A DNA stretch of 64,000 nt from JBBDWJ01 sp963824095. Its GTDB lineage: Bacteria > Acidobacteriota > Terriglobia > Bryobacterales > UBA6623. Position numbers and translations under genes: made by a program. The stretch lies in NCBI GenBank assembly GCA_963824095.1, contig CAWGNS010000014.1, positions 310,001 to 374,000 on the forward strand, written 5' to 3'. Below, piece by piece: positions 1 through 8,314 of the stretch (position 1 is its first letter; every line of letters starts with the position of its first letter). A model generated the notes under the pieces. It was not told the origin of the DNA and ran no database searches. It was given only the letters and a program-made list of their open reading frames with translations.

Positions 1-2
1 TG

Positions 3-386
3 GTGGTCAACATCGGCGACGTGCTGTTCGCCAGCGGCAGTTCGACACTACGGCCCGAGGCGCGCGAGAAGCTGGCCCGTTTTTCGGGCATCGTACTGGC
101 CTATCCCGACCTGCGCCTCCAGACCGAGGGGCATACCGACAACGTCGGCTCGCTCGAACTCAATCAGAAGCTTTCCGAAGAGCGCGCCAACGCGGTCCGC
201 GATTACCTCATCTCGCAGGGAGTGCCTTCCGAGAGCATCTCCTCGCGCGGCATGAACTTCGCGAACCCGGTCGCCGACAACGACACGGCCGCGGGGCGCA
301 GCAAGAATCGCCGCGTGGAAATCATCATCTCGGGCGAAATCATCGGCAGCGAAGTGTCTACGGCTTTCGGCAACCAGCAGCAGTGA
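3..386 (+). CDS. OmpA-family C-terminal domain protein, 5' end outside window
   Basis: Only the last ~127 codons are present; the reading frame is open to the window edge, so the true start lies upstream. The fragment is one complete OmpA/MotB/Pal-type peptidoglycan-binding domain: a beta start ending in FASGSSTL, then EGHTDNVGS and the helix motif LNQKLSEERANAVRDYL, ending with GRSKNRRVEI. Such domains bind the diaminopimelate of peptidoglycan and anchor outer-membrane or periplasmic proteins to the wall. What precedes the domain (barrel, lipoprotein or coiled coil) cannot be seen. The tail after the domain is short and polar and ends in Gln residues. Confidence 0.9.
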   Translation: MVNIGDVLFASGSSTLRPEAREKLARFSGIVLAYPDLRLQTEGHTDNVGSLELNQKLSEERANAVRDYLISQGVPSESISSRGMNFANPVADNDTAAGRSKNRRVEIIISGEIIGSEVSTAFGNQQQ

Positions 387-475
387 CGCGTGGGACGTCC
401 GTCCGACGCGTTGATCGGTCCCGAAGACAGGGCCGTCTGCTCTGCGCTCGCTGCTATTGGAACTTCCCATCTTTT

Positions 476-497
476 GGACAGACAGCATTGTCTGTCC
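476..497. repeat. Short palindromic repeat, GGACAGACA type
   Basis: Perfect 9-bp arms GGACAGACA / TGTCTGTCC around a 4-base loop, followed by CCAC. Same unit at 9229-9250; diverged copies near 16254, 18325 and 44874. All are intergenic. At 531-547 there is a second short motif, whose reverse complement lies at 45900-45916. Confidence 0.75.
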
Positions 498-627
498 CAC
501 CCCGCACAAGGTCGGTCAAACACGCGTGGCGCGAACCTCCAGGTTTGCGCCCACCGGTGGCGATGCTTGTTTCTGTGCCTGACGGGCTTGTTTTTGTGCA
601 AAAGGGAGTTGGCTTGGCCCCGGGGCG

Positions 628-1575
628 TTAGTCGGCCGCCGGCGCCAGCTCGCGTGCCCGGAAATACTCGATCGTCAGGCGGAGGCCTTCTTCGAGCGGC
701 ACTTTCGGCTCCCAGTTGAGCAGCCGCCGAGCCTTGGTGATATCGGGGCGGCGTTGCTTGGGGTCGTCCTTGGGCAGGGGATGATATTCGATCGCGCAAT
801 GCGAGCCGACTAGCTTCTGGATGCACTCGGCGAATTCGGAAATCGTGAGCTCGGCCGGATTCCCGACGTTCACCGGGTACGCCTCGTCACTGTCGATCAG
901 CCGGATGAGGCCGTCCACCAGGTCCGACACATAACAGAAGCTGCGCGTCTGCGAACCGTCGCCGAAAATCGTGATCGGCTTGCCATGCAGCGCCTGATCG
1001 AGAAACGCCGGCACGACGCGGCCGTCGTTGAGCTTCATGCGCGGGCCGTAGGTGTTGAAGATACGCACGATGTGCGTTTTGAGACCGTGGGTGCGGTGGT
1101 AGGCCATCGTCAGAGCCTCGGCGAAGCGCTTGGCTTCGTCGTAGACCGAACGCGGACCGACGGGGTTGACGTGTCCCCAGTAGGTTTCCTTCTGGGGATG
1201 CTCCAGCGGATCCCCGTAGCACTCCGAGGTCGAGGCCAGCAGGAACTTCGCGCGATGGCGCAAGGCGATGTCGAGCAGATTCTTGGTGCCCGCCGATCCC
1301 ACCATCATCGTTTCGATCGGCGCGTCCAGATAGTCGAACGGGCTGGCCGGAGACGCCATGTGATAGACGTAGTCGAGGTGGCCGTCGATCGTGAACGGAA
1401 CCGAAACGTCGTGGCGGGTCAATTCATAGCGGGGATTCGAGCGCAGATGCTCGACGTTTTCCTCGCGGCCTGTGAGGAAACTGTCGATGGCGACAATCTG
1501 ATGGCCTTCGGCGAGCAGCCGGTCGGTCAGATGCGACGCAACAAAGCCCGCCCCACCGGATATCAGAATACGCAA
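628..1575 (-). CDS. UDP-glucuronate decarboxylase-like (UXS family) nucleotide-sugar epimerase/dehydratase
   Basis: Extended short-chain dehydrogenase of about 315 aa. The NAD-binding Rossmann motif GGAGFVAS lies at the very N-terminus, followed by the catalytic region TSECYGDP and the YDEAK Tyr/Lys pair. The block between them (PQKETYWGHVNPVGPRS) is typical of UDP-glucuronate decarboxylases, which make UDP-xylose for surface polysaccharides; dTDP-glucose dehydratases and GDP-mannose dehydratases differ here. I chose the TTG at 1575 because AGGAGG sits 8 bases before it and the Rossmann strand begins at once. The upstream in-frame extension (to 1659) has no family similarity. It is transcribed divergently from the enolase-superfamily gene at 1754. 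Substrate is inferred from the family. Confidence 0.88.
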   Translation of the reverse strand: MRILISGGAGFVASHLTDRLLAEGHQIVAIDSFLTGREENVEHLRSNPRYELTRHDVSVPFTIDGHLDYVYHMASPASPFDYLDAPIETMMVGSAGTKNLLDIALRHRAKFLLASTSECYGDPLEHPQKETYWGHVNPVGPRSVYDEAKRFAEALTMAYHRTHGLKTHIVRIFNTYGPRMKLNDGRVVPAFLDQALHGKPITIFGDGSQTRSFCYVSDLVDGLIRLIDSDEAYPVNVGNPAELTISEFAECIQKLVGSHCAIEYHPLPKDDPKQRRPDITKARRLLNWEPKVPLEEGLRLTIEYFRARELAPAAD

Positions 1576-1753
1576 AGCGCAGTCCTCCTGGGTCTTCTCC
1601 GTATCGTAGGGGCATCTGCCTGCTGCCAGCAAGCGGTAAGGTAACCTACCTATCCCCACAGTTTTTGCCCTAGACTACAGGGTGGCTGAAGCTAAGGGCA
1701 AAAGCGATTTCTCATTGTACTCACGATCCACAAACGAGCGGAGGGCTAACGGC

Positions 1754-3139
1754 ATGCGGCGACGGGAACTGCTTCAAGGGCTGGCGGGCGGAGCGGCACT
1801 GAATCTGGCGGGGCTGGTGGCGCACCCGCAATTGCGCGCCGCGCCTTCGCCTCAAGAGGCGCAGGCCAAGCGCGGCCTGCCGGCCCTTCAAATCACCGAC
1901 GTGCGCGCGATTCTGACCGCGCCTCCAGGTTTGCCGCGAACCGTTGTGGTGAAAGTCGAGACCAGCGAGCCCGGCTTGAGCGGCATCGGCTGCGCGACGT
2001 TCACGCAGCGCGCCAAGGCCGTGGTCACGGCGGTCAACGAATTCCTGCGGCCGTTCCTGAAAGGCAAGAACCCCGACCAGATCGAGGACATCTGGCAATC
2101 GATGTACGTCAGCTCCTACTGGCGCAACGGCCCGGTGCTCTACAACGCCATGAGCGGCGTCGACGAGGCGCTGTGGGATATCAAGGGCAAGCGCGCCAAC
2201 ATGCCGGTATACCAACTGCTGGGCGGCAAGTGCCGCATGGCGGCCGACGTGTACCGCCACGCGTCGGGAAACAGCCTGCAGGAGGTCGAAGACAGCGCGC
2301 GGCAGTTCATCGCGCAGGGCGTGCGGCACATTCGGATTCAGATGGGCATCAGTGGGATGGCCAACTACGGCGCGCACGGTTCGGATGCGAACGCGGCGGT
2401 CGATTCGTCGCTGCCGCCTCCTCCGGCGGGGCCGCCGCGGCGGCTGGTGTACGAGCCGGTGCCGTATTTGAACAGCGTTCCCAAGTTGTTTGAGTACATG
2501 CGCAAGCAACTCGGCGAGGAAATCGAGTTGCTGCACGACATGCACGAGCGCGTCACGCCCGACCAGGCGCTGTGGCTATGTAAACGGCTCGAGGAGTACC
2601 GCCCCTTCTTCATCGAAGACCCGCTGCCGCCCGAGCAGATCGGCTACTTCCAGCACATTCGATCGAACTGCACGACTTCGATCGCGATGGGCGAGTTGTT
2701 CAACAGCCCGCACGAGTTTCTGGGGCTGATCACCGAACGGCTGATCGACTACATCCGCGTGCACGTCTCGCAGATCGGCGGCGTAACGCCGGCCAAAAAG
2801 CTGGCGGCGCTGTGCGAATGGTTCGGCGTACGGACGGCATGGCACGGGCCGGGCGACGTGTCGCCGGTCGGCCATCTTGCCAACATCGCGCTCGATGTTT
2901 CCTGCTACAACTTCGGGATTCAAGAGGCGCAGACGTTTTCGGAAGCCGCTCAGGAAGTGTTTCCGGGGTGTCCGCGGCTCGAAAACGGCTACCTGTGGCC
3001 AAACGAAGCGCCGGGCTGGGGGATGGAAGTCAACGAGCAACTCGCCGCGAAGTACGACGTCGATTCGCGCTACGACGAGCCGTTTGATCTGGAGTGGGGC
3101 AATACGCGGCGGCGCGACGGATCGGTGATCCGACCCTAG
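1754..3139 (+). CDS. Mannonate dehydratase (ManD/RspA)-like enolase-superfamily protein with Tat-like signal
   Basis: About 461 aa. It belongs to the mandelate racemase/muconate lactonizing group of the enolase superfamily. The Mg ligands expected for ManD-type enzymes are visible: Asp262 in LLHDMHERV, Glu288 in FIEDPLP and Glu314 in AMGELFNS, followed by WHGPGDVSPVGH and NFGIQEA, which are ManD/RspA signatures. Members dehydrate D-mannonate or D-gluconate, though many have low or other activity. The start at 1754 has GGAGGG 8 bases upstream and gives MRRRELLQG plus a hydrophobic stretch and Ala-rich cleavage region, which looks like a Tat signal. This is unusual because characterised ManD enzymes are cytoplasmic. 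The substrate cannot be assigned from sequence. Confidence 0.85.
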   Translation: MRRRELLQGLAGGAALNLAGLVAHPQLRAAPSPQEAQAKRGLPALQITDVRAILTAPPGLPRTVVVKVETSEPGLSGIGCATFTQRAKAVVTAVNEFLRPFLKGKNPDQIEDIWQSMYVSSYWRNGPVLYNAMSGVDEALWDIKGKRANMPVYQLLGGKCRMAADVYRHASGNSLQEVEDSARQFIAQGVRHIRIQMGISGMANYGAHGSDANAAVDSSLPPPPAGPPRRLVYEPVPYLNSVPKLFEYMRKQLGEEIELLHDMHERVTPDQALWLCKRLEEYRPFFIEDPLPPEQIGYFQHIRSNCTTSIAMGELFNSPHEFLGLITERLIDYIRVHVSQIGGVTPAKKLAALCEWFGVRTAWHGPGDVSPVGHLANIALDVSCYNFGIQEAQTFSEAAQEVFPGCPRLENGYLWPNEAPGWGMEVNEQLAAKYDVDSRYDEPFDLEWGNTRRRDGSVIRP

Positions 3140-3197
3140 GCCCACCGCAAACGTCCGACCACCGCGTACCGCCTTGCGGGCCCGCAACGAGATCCAT

Positions 3198-4781
3198 TCA
3201 GCGCTGGTCGGCGGAACCCCGCAGCAGTGTTTCCACGTCGACGGTCTGGCCCGTGAAGCTGTCGCGTGCTTGCTGGGAGTGCATCCGCCGGGCCTGTTTT
3301 TCGAGGCGCGCGGCGTCGCCTTTGTAGCCGGCGGCGCGCAGGCCCTTCGCCCAGATCGCCATGGTCGCCACGACTTCGGGGTGCTCCTTTCCCAGCGTGC
3401 GCTTCTGAATCGCTACAGCGCGCTCGTACAGGTCCAACGCCTGCTCGGCACGCCCCGTGGCGGTGAGCGCCAGCCCCAGGTGGACCAGCAGCGCGGCCGT
3501 TTCGGGATGTTCCACTCCGAGCGATGTTTCCGTCAGGGTCAGCGCCTTGCGGAATCGCTCCTCGGCCGCCCACGGATCGCCGCGGTCGAGCGCCGCCAGG
3601 CCCAGGCTCGCCAACGTCGATGCCACCGCGCGTTGTTCGGAACCGGGCGCCGCCTGGTAAATCGCCAGCGCGCGCCGCAGCAACGGCTCGGCCGCGGCCG
3701 CGTGCCCGGTCTTTCGCTCGACGAGCGCCAGGTTGCGCAAAATCGCCGCGACGCCGGGATTGTCAGAGCCGACGTTGCGTTCCATGGCGGCGAGCGCCGC
3801 GTCGAGCGATTTCCGGGCGGCGCTGTATTTTCGCTCGAAAGCCTGAATCAGCCCGAGGTTCGCCAGCCCCACGGCAACCTTGACGTGCCGCTCGCCCAAG
3901 CCCTGGCGCGCCACGGCGACCGATTTGCGCGCGGCGTATTCGGCCTCGCCATAGCGTCCCTGACGGCGATAGACCACGGCCAGACCGTTCCAGACATCGG
4001 CTTGGACCTCGCCTACTCCCCGCGGGTCTCGATCTCGGGCTTGGCCGTAGGCGGCTTCGGCCGCGGCAAGCCGCCCCTGGTCCAGATACAGGTCACCCCA
4101 CAAGGCGGGGCCGAGCGCCGCTGCCGGACCGCTCTGGCAAGCCCCGGAGCAAAACGCAGTCGCGCGCTGTAGCAACTCGGATGCTTCCGCGTAGCGTCCT
4201 TGTAAGCGACGCAGGTGGCCGAGTTGGAACAGCGTGGCGGCGGCACCTTGGGCGTGCTCCACGGGCAGTTGCGCCGCGGTGGTTTGCTCCACCGCTATTT
4301 GTTGCGCGGCTTCGTCCCAACGCGCCAGAGCCTGTTGCAAGCGCTGCGCTGCGGCATCGTAGCGACCGAGTTGCATTAGCGTTACGGCGAGGTTGTGCGC
4401 GGCCCTGGCACGCTGCTCACTCGCGGCACGCGGATCTTGCTCGATGGCGTCGAGCGCCTGCTGGAACAGATCAGCGGCTTCGCGGAGCCGGCCTTGCCTT
4501 CGGTAGCGAATCGCTCTTTCTTCGATCGCTGGGAAGTGCTCCGCTTGCGCCGTCTGGATCGTTGCGGGAACACTTGGGGTGTCCGCCGCGCCGGAACCGC
4601 CCGCGGCAGCAGCCGATGCAACCGTCTGCCCCGGGGTTGTCGCGGCTGCTAAAAGCAACGCTAACCAGAGATACACTGTTCGATTACGAAGAACTCTTGG
4701 AACAATAGAATCTCTATGGCACCGTCGAGTAACCCATTCGGTGCAACAACGGGACACACGAATCCTATTGGGCGCAGGCAT
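3198..4781 (-). CDS. Exported tetratricopeptide-repeat protein (kinesin-light-chain-type TPRs)
   Basis: About 527 aa. A basic N-terminus is followed by a hydrophobic segment (VYLWLALLLAAATTPG) that looks like a signal peptide or anchor. The rest is an array of roughly 40-residue repeats of the TPR_12/kinesin-light-chain type, recognisable from recurring A..L..LG..E..LLRRAL.I and LG.EHPE.A.....L patterns. It probably acts as a protein-protein scaffold in the periplasm. I prefer the ATG at 4781 (GGAGG 11 bases upstream) over a TTG at 4799. It is divergent from the LysR gene at 5052 across a ~270-bp AT-richer spacer. No catalytic domain is visible, so the partner is unknown. Confidence 0.8.
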   Translation of the reverse strand: MPAPNRIRVSRCCTEWVTRRCHRDSIVPRVLRNRTVYLWLALLLAAATTPGQTVASAAAAGGSGAADTPSVPATIQTAQAEHFPAIEERAIRYRRQGRLREAADLFQQALDAIEQDPRAASEQRARAAHNLAVTLMQLGRYDAAAQRLQQALARWDEAAQQIAVEQTTAAQLPVEHAQGAAATLFQLGHLRRLQGRYAEASELLQRATAFCSGACQSGPAAALGPALWGDLYLDQGRLAAAEAAYGQARDRDPRGVGEVQADVWNGLAVVYRRQGRYGEAEYAARKSVAVARQGLGERHVKVAVGLANLGLIQAFERKYSAARKSLDAALAAMERNVGSDNPGVAAILRNLALVERKTGHAAAAEPLLRRALAIYQAAPGSEQRAVASTLASLGLAALDRGDPWAAEERFRKALTLTETSLGVEHPETAALLVHLGLALTATGRAEQALDLYERAVAIQKRTLGKEHPEVVATMAIWAKGLRAAGYKGDAARLEKQARRMHSQQARDSFTGQTVDVETLLRGSADQR

Positions 4782-4983
4782 CCCTAAAAACACCTCCAAG
4801 CTAATGAGGAACCTTATCGGTCGGGCGAACGGCGCGATGGCGCAGTTCCACCTTTTGCGGGCTTGTTAACCCACAATTCGTGATTTGGTTGTTCGTCGAA
4901 TAGACTCGGCGCGCTACGGGACTAGAATTCGCCCGATTGCGCCATAAGAATTCATAACTACGATGCTATGCTGGAAGGACTAG

Positions 4984-5029
4984 TGAATCAAACTCATTGT
5001 TTTCATCGAAAGCATGAGTATGGCTCATG
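4984..5029 (+). promoter_or_regulatory. Possible LysR-type operator region upstream of the MetR-like gene
   Basis: TGAATCAAACTCA at 4984-4996 differs by one base from the MetR consensus TGAA-N5-TTCA. A perfect 6-bp inverted repeat CATGAG/CTCATG with a 5-base spacer lies at 5013-5029, 22 bases before the start codon. Either could be an autoregulatory site. This is pattern matching only. Confidence 0.3.
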
Positions 5030-5051
5030 GCTATAGGGGTCTTCTCCGGTT

Positions 5052-5966
5052 ATGGATCTGGAAGTTCGCCATCTCAAACTCGTCGCCACCGTCGCTGAAG
5101 AGGGCAGCGTGACGCGGGCCGCGAACCGCCTGCACCTGACACAATCGGCGCTCAGTCATCAACTGCGCGACGTCGAGGATAAGCTCGGCGTAGCCTTGTT
5201 TCAACGCACGGCCCGGCGCATGTTGTTGACGCGCGCGGGCGAGCGGCTGCTGGAGTCGGCGCACCGCGTTCTCGACGAGCTCGAAAAAGCGGAAGAGGCA
5301 CTGCGCGAGGAAGGCAGCCAGCGCGACGGGCTGCTGCGCATCACCACCGAGTGCTATACCTGCTACCACTGGCTGCCTTCGCTGCTGCACGCGTTCCAGC
5401 AGAAATCTCCGCGCGTCGAAGTGCGCATCGTGGCGGAGGCGACGCGGCGGCCGGTGGAGGCGCTGCTGGAGGGCGAACTCGACCTGGCGATCGTCAGCGA
5501 CCCGATCAAGAATCGCAAGATCGAGTTGGAGCCGTTGTTTCAGGACGAACTTTTTCTGGTGACCGCGCCCGAACATCCGCTCAGCCGGCGCGCCTACGTC
5601 AAGGCCGAAGATCTCGTGGACGAACATCTGATTCTCTATTGCGACGACAAGCGCGACCTGACGATTTACCAGCAGGTGCTGATTCCGGCCGGCGTTTCGC
5701 CGCGGCGGCTCTCTTCGGTGCAACTGACCGAGGCGATCATCGAGATGGTCAAGGCCGGGCTGGGCGTCACCGCGTTTGCCGGCTGGGCGATCGCGCCTTA
5801 CGTGAAGAACAAGCAGGTGAGGGCGGTGCGGCTCACCCGCAATGGCGTGCGCCGCCATTGGCGGGCGGCGACGCTGCGCAGCAACCAGCGGCCCCGCTAC
5901 CTCGACGATTTCATCAAGCTGGCCACGCGGCTAGCGCCTCCGCAGTTGCGCCGCGCAGCGGCTTGA
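5052..5966 (+). CDS. LysR-family transcriptional regulator, MetR-like
   Basis: 304 aa, a normal length for LysR proteins. The N-terminal winged helix-turn-helix covers residues ~3-60 (TRAANRLHLTQSALSHQLRDVE), then a linker helix and a two-lobed effector-binding domain. The segment TECYTCYHWLPSLL at the start of the effector domain matches MetR, whose E. coli homologue has ECHSCIQWL at the same place, so homocysteine sensing and control of methionine genes is the best guess. No methionine gene is adjacent, so it is an orphan here. An operator-like inverted repeat lies just upstream. A hairpin at 5974-5994 follows the stop codon. Confidence 0.88.
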   Translation: MDLEVRHLKLVATVAEEGSVTRAANRLHLTQSALSHQLRDVEDKLGVALFQRTARRMLLTRAGERLLESAHRVLDELEKAEEALREEGSQRDGLLRITTECYTCYHWLPSLLHAFQQKSPRVEVRIVAEATRRPVEALLEGELDLAIVSDPIKNRKIELEPLFQDELFLVTAPEHPLSRRAYVKAEDLVDEHLILYCDDKRDLTIYQQVLIPAGVSPRRLSSVQLTEAIIEMVKAGLGVTAFAGWAIAPYVKNKQVRAVRLTRNGVRRHWRAATLRSNQRPRYLDDFIKLATRLAPPQLRRAAA

Positions 5967-5973
5967 GGCAGTG

Positions 5974-6001
5974 GCGCAGGGCTCCGGCCTGCGCTGGTTT
6001 T
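5974..6001 (+). terminator. Hairpin after the LysR gene, weak terminator candidate
   Basis: Seven-bp arms GCGCAGG/CCTGCGC around a 7-base loop start 8 bases after the stop codon, followed by TGGTTTT. The T-run is short, so this could instead be another dispersed palindromic repeat. Confidence 0.35.
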
Positions 6002-6077
6002 GAGAAGAACAATGAGTGCGTGCGCGGAGCGGTTTGAGCCGGGGTACCTGGGTTCTGTGGTTTCTACTTTTGGTTTT

Positions 6078-6099
6078 GGGCAGGCCAGAGGCCTGCCCC
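6078..6099. repeat. Short palindromic repeat, GGCAGGC type
   Basis: GGGCAGGC and GCCTGCCC arms around a short purine loop, followed by CCACTGG. Closely related units lie at 9255-9276, 9642-9664 and 34803-34825, always between genes. It sits between two convergent genes. Confidence 0.7.
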
Positions 6100-6142
6100 A
6101 CTGGTTAGCGGTCCTGCCACTGTTTCGAAGTTCAGCCATTGG

Positions 6143-7900
6143 TTAGAAATTCACCGGCAGGCGGTCGGCGGCTCGCTTGCTTTTGCTGGAGGCGTCGGTT
6201 CGCTTGGAGGGGCCGTTCAGGAAATCGAAGTCGCAGCCCTGGTGCGCCTGCAGGGTGTGCTCGATGTAGAGACGGCCGTAGCCTCGATCGTAGTGGCGCT
6301 CGCGGGGCTTCCAGGCGGCCAGGCGGCGTTCGATTTCTTCGGGCGGCACGAGCAGGTTCACCTGGCGGTTGGGAACATCGAGCTGGATTTGGTCGCCGTT
6401 TTCGACAACGGCCAGGGGTCCGCCAACGGCGGATTCCGGCGAGACGTGCAGCAGCACCGTTCCGTAGCTGGTGCCGCTCATGCGCGCGTCGCTGATGCGC
6501 ACCATGTCGGTGACGCCTTGCTTCAACAGCTTGGCCGGGATGGGCAGGTTGCCGTATTCGGGCATGCCCGGCGCTCCCACTGGGCCTCCATTTTTGAGAA
6601 CCATGACGCAGTTCTCGTCGATGTCGAGATCGGGGTCGTCGAGCCGCGCGGCCAGGTCGTCGTGGTCTTCGAAAACGACGGCGCGGCCGGTGTGCTGGAG
6701 CAGCTTTGGCGTGGCGGCGCTGGTCTTGAGCACCGTGCCGTCGGGCGCGATGTTGCCGTAGAGCACGATGGTGCCGCCGGTTGCCTGCAACGGCTCGGAG
6801 AGCGAGCGAATCACATCGCGATTGTTGCAGCGCGCGGCGGCGATGTTATCCCTTACGGGCTTGCCGGTGACCGTCATCGCGTCGAGGTGCAGCAGGGATT
6901 CGATTTCCTTCATCACGGCGGGCACGCCGCCGGCGTAGAACATGTCTTCCATCAGATAGGCGCCCGAAGGGCGGATGTTGGCGATGACGGGCGTGGTGCG
7001 CGAGATTTCGTCGAACAGGGGGAGAGGCAGATCGATACCGAGGCGGCCGGCGAGCGCCACCAGGTGAATGATGGCGTTGGTCGAGCCGCCGATCGCCATG
7101 TTGACCCGAATCGCGTTTTCGAGGGCCTGGCGCGTGAGCACTTTCGTGGGACGCAGGTCTTCCCAGACCATTTCCACGATGCGGGCTCCGCTGCGCTCGG
7201 CGGCTTCGTAGCGGCGCGAGTCGGCGGCGGGGATGTTGGCGCATCCGGTCAAGGTCAGTCCCATGGCTTCGGCGAGGCTGGTCATGGTGGAGGCCGTGCC
7301 CATCACCATGCAGTGGCCGGCGCTGCGCGACATGCAACTTTCGATCTCGCAGAGATCTTCGTCGGTGATGCGGCCGGCGCGGCGTTCGTCCCAGAAGCGC
7401 CAGACATCGGTGCCCGAACCGATTTCCTCGTTGCGCCACATGCCGCGCAGCATCGGTCCGCCGGGGACCATGATGGCGGGCAGATCGGCGCTTGCCGCGC
7501 CCATCATTTGCGCCGGCGTCGTCTTATCGCAGCCGCACAGCAGCACCACGCCGTCGATGGGGTTGGCGCGGATCGATTCCTCGACGTCCATCGCCATCAG
7601 GTTGCGGAACATCATCGTCGAGGGCCGCATGAAGGGTTCGCCGAGCGAGATGGTGGGGAACTCCAGCGGGAAGCCGCCGGCGGCCCAGACGCCGCGCTTG
7701 ACGGCGTCAGCGACCTGGCGCAGGTGAGCGTTGCAGTTGGTGAGCTCGCTCCAGGAGTTGCAGATGCCGATGACGGGTTTGTTCTGGAAGACGCTCGAGC
7801 TGAAGCCTTCGGCGCGCATCCAGGAGCGGTGGATGAAGCCCAGCTTGTCGCTGCGGCCGAACCAGTCCTGGCTGCGAAGAACACGTTTCGAATCGCTCAT
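6143..7900 (-). CDS. IlvD/EDD-family sugar-acid dehydratase (L-arabinonate dehydratase-like)
   Basis: 585 aa, full length for the family. Cys56 (SELTNCNAH), Cys124 (CGCDKTTP) and Cys197 (SAGHCMVMG) are the Fe-S cluster ligands, and RMSGTSYG near the C-terminus holds the catalytic Ser region. The N-terminal RSQDWFGRSDKLGF and the C-terminal YIEHTLQAHQGCDFDFL place it with the pentonate/hexonate dehydratases rather than the branched-chain amino-acid IlvD. It would convert an aldonic acid such as L-arabinonate, D-xylonate or a fuconate to its 2-keto-3-deoxy form in the cytoplasm. ATG at 7900 has GAAAGG 6 bases before it. It stands alone but fits the sugar-degradation theme of the region. Confidence 0.9.
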   Translation of the reverse strand: MSDSKRVLRSQDWFGRSDKLGFIHRSWMRAEGFSSSVFQNKPVIGICNSWSELTNCNAHLRQVADAVKRGVWAAGGFPLEFPTISLGEPFMRPSTMMFRNLMAMDVEESIRANPIDGVVLLCGCDKTTPAQMMGAASADLPAIMVPGGPMLRGMWRNEEIGSGTDVWRFWDERRAGRITDEDLCEIESCMSRSAGHCMVMGTASTMTSLAEAMGLTLTGCANIPAADSRRYEAAERSGARIVEMVWEDLRPTKVLTRQALENAIRVNMAIGGSTNAIIHLVALAGRLGIDLPLPLFDEISRTTPVIANIRPSGAYLMEDMFYAGGVPAVMKEIESLLHLDAMTVTGKPVRDNIAAARCNNRDVIRSLSEPLQATGGTIVLYGNIAPDGTVLKTSAATPKLLQHTGRAVVFEDHDDLAARLDDPDLDIDENCVMVLKNGGPVGAPGMPEYGNLPIPAKLLKQGVTDMVRISDARMSGTSYGTVLLHVSPESAVGGPLAVVENGDQIQLDVPNRQVNLLVPPEEIERRLAAWKPRERHYDRGYGRLYIEHTLQAHQGCDFDFLNGPSKRTDASSKSKRAADRLPVNF

Positions 7901-8314
7901 GAATGCCTTTCTGTCTTGCTACGGCGATCCGTCATTATAGGGGGTTGGCGGTAATGGCCGGAGACTGTTTTTGCCGCCGCCGATGGCCGAGCCGGCTTTG
8001 CGGTTTGTTCGCCACGGCGAGGGATCGATGTTGTTCCCTTTCCGAGGAATGCGGGGATCTGTTCCGAAAATGGGATTGGGTTCGTTTTGTCAGTTTTTGT
8101 TCTTTTGGAAGGCGACTTCCCGGCAGCGGGAAACTTGATTCCCACTCACCCTCATGCTTCGCAAGCTGGCCATGATTTCACCTGACCCTAGTGTAGATCC
8201 CGACGCCAAGCAATTTACGGTTAGAGCCGCCGCTTGCGGTTGCGATTCAACAAGATGCCGTTTTCGGAGTGCTGTGACTGACCGGAGGAGCCGGCCGGGG
8301 AGAGACGCTCACCC
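7901..8314. other. Intergenic region, 414 bp, no gene seen
   Basis: Divergent spacer between the dehydratase (minus) and the YwiC-like gene (plus). A T-rich patch lies around 8085-8110 (GTCAGTTTTTGTTCTTTTGG) and GGGGAGAG before the GTG at 8315 is a probable ribosome-binding site. No convincing RNA or repeat was found. Confidence 0.5.

Noticed and set aside
1721..2545. Long open frames on the strand opposite to many genes, here and at 23241-25250, 25323-27332, 29642-31039 and 43064-44995
   Set aside because: High-GC shadow frames: they are Arg/His/Gln/Val-rich, lack family motifs and ribosome-binding sites, and overlap genes with strong homology.
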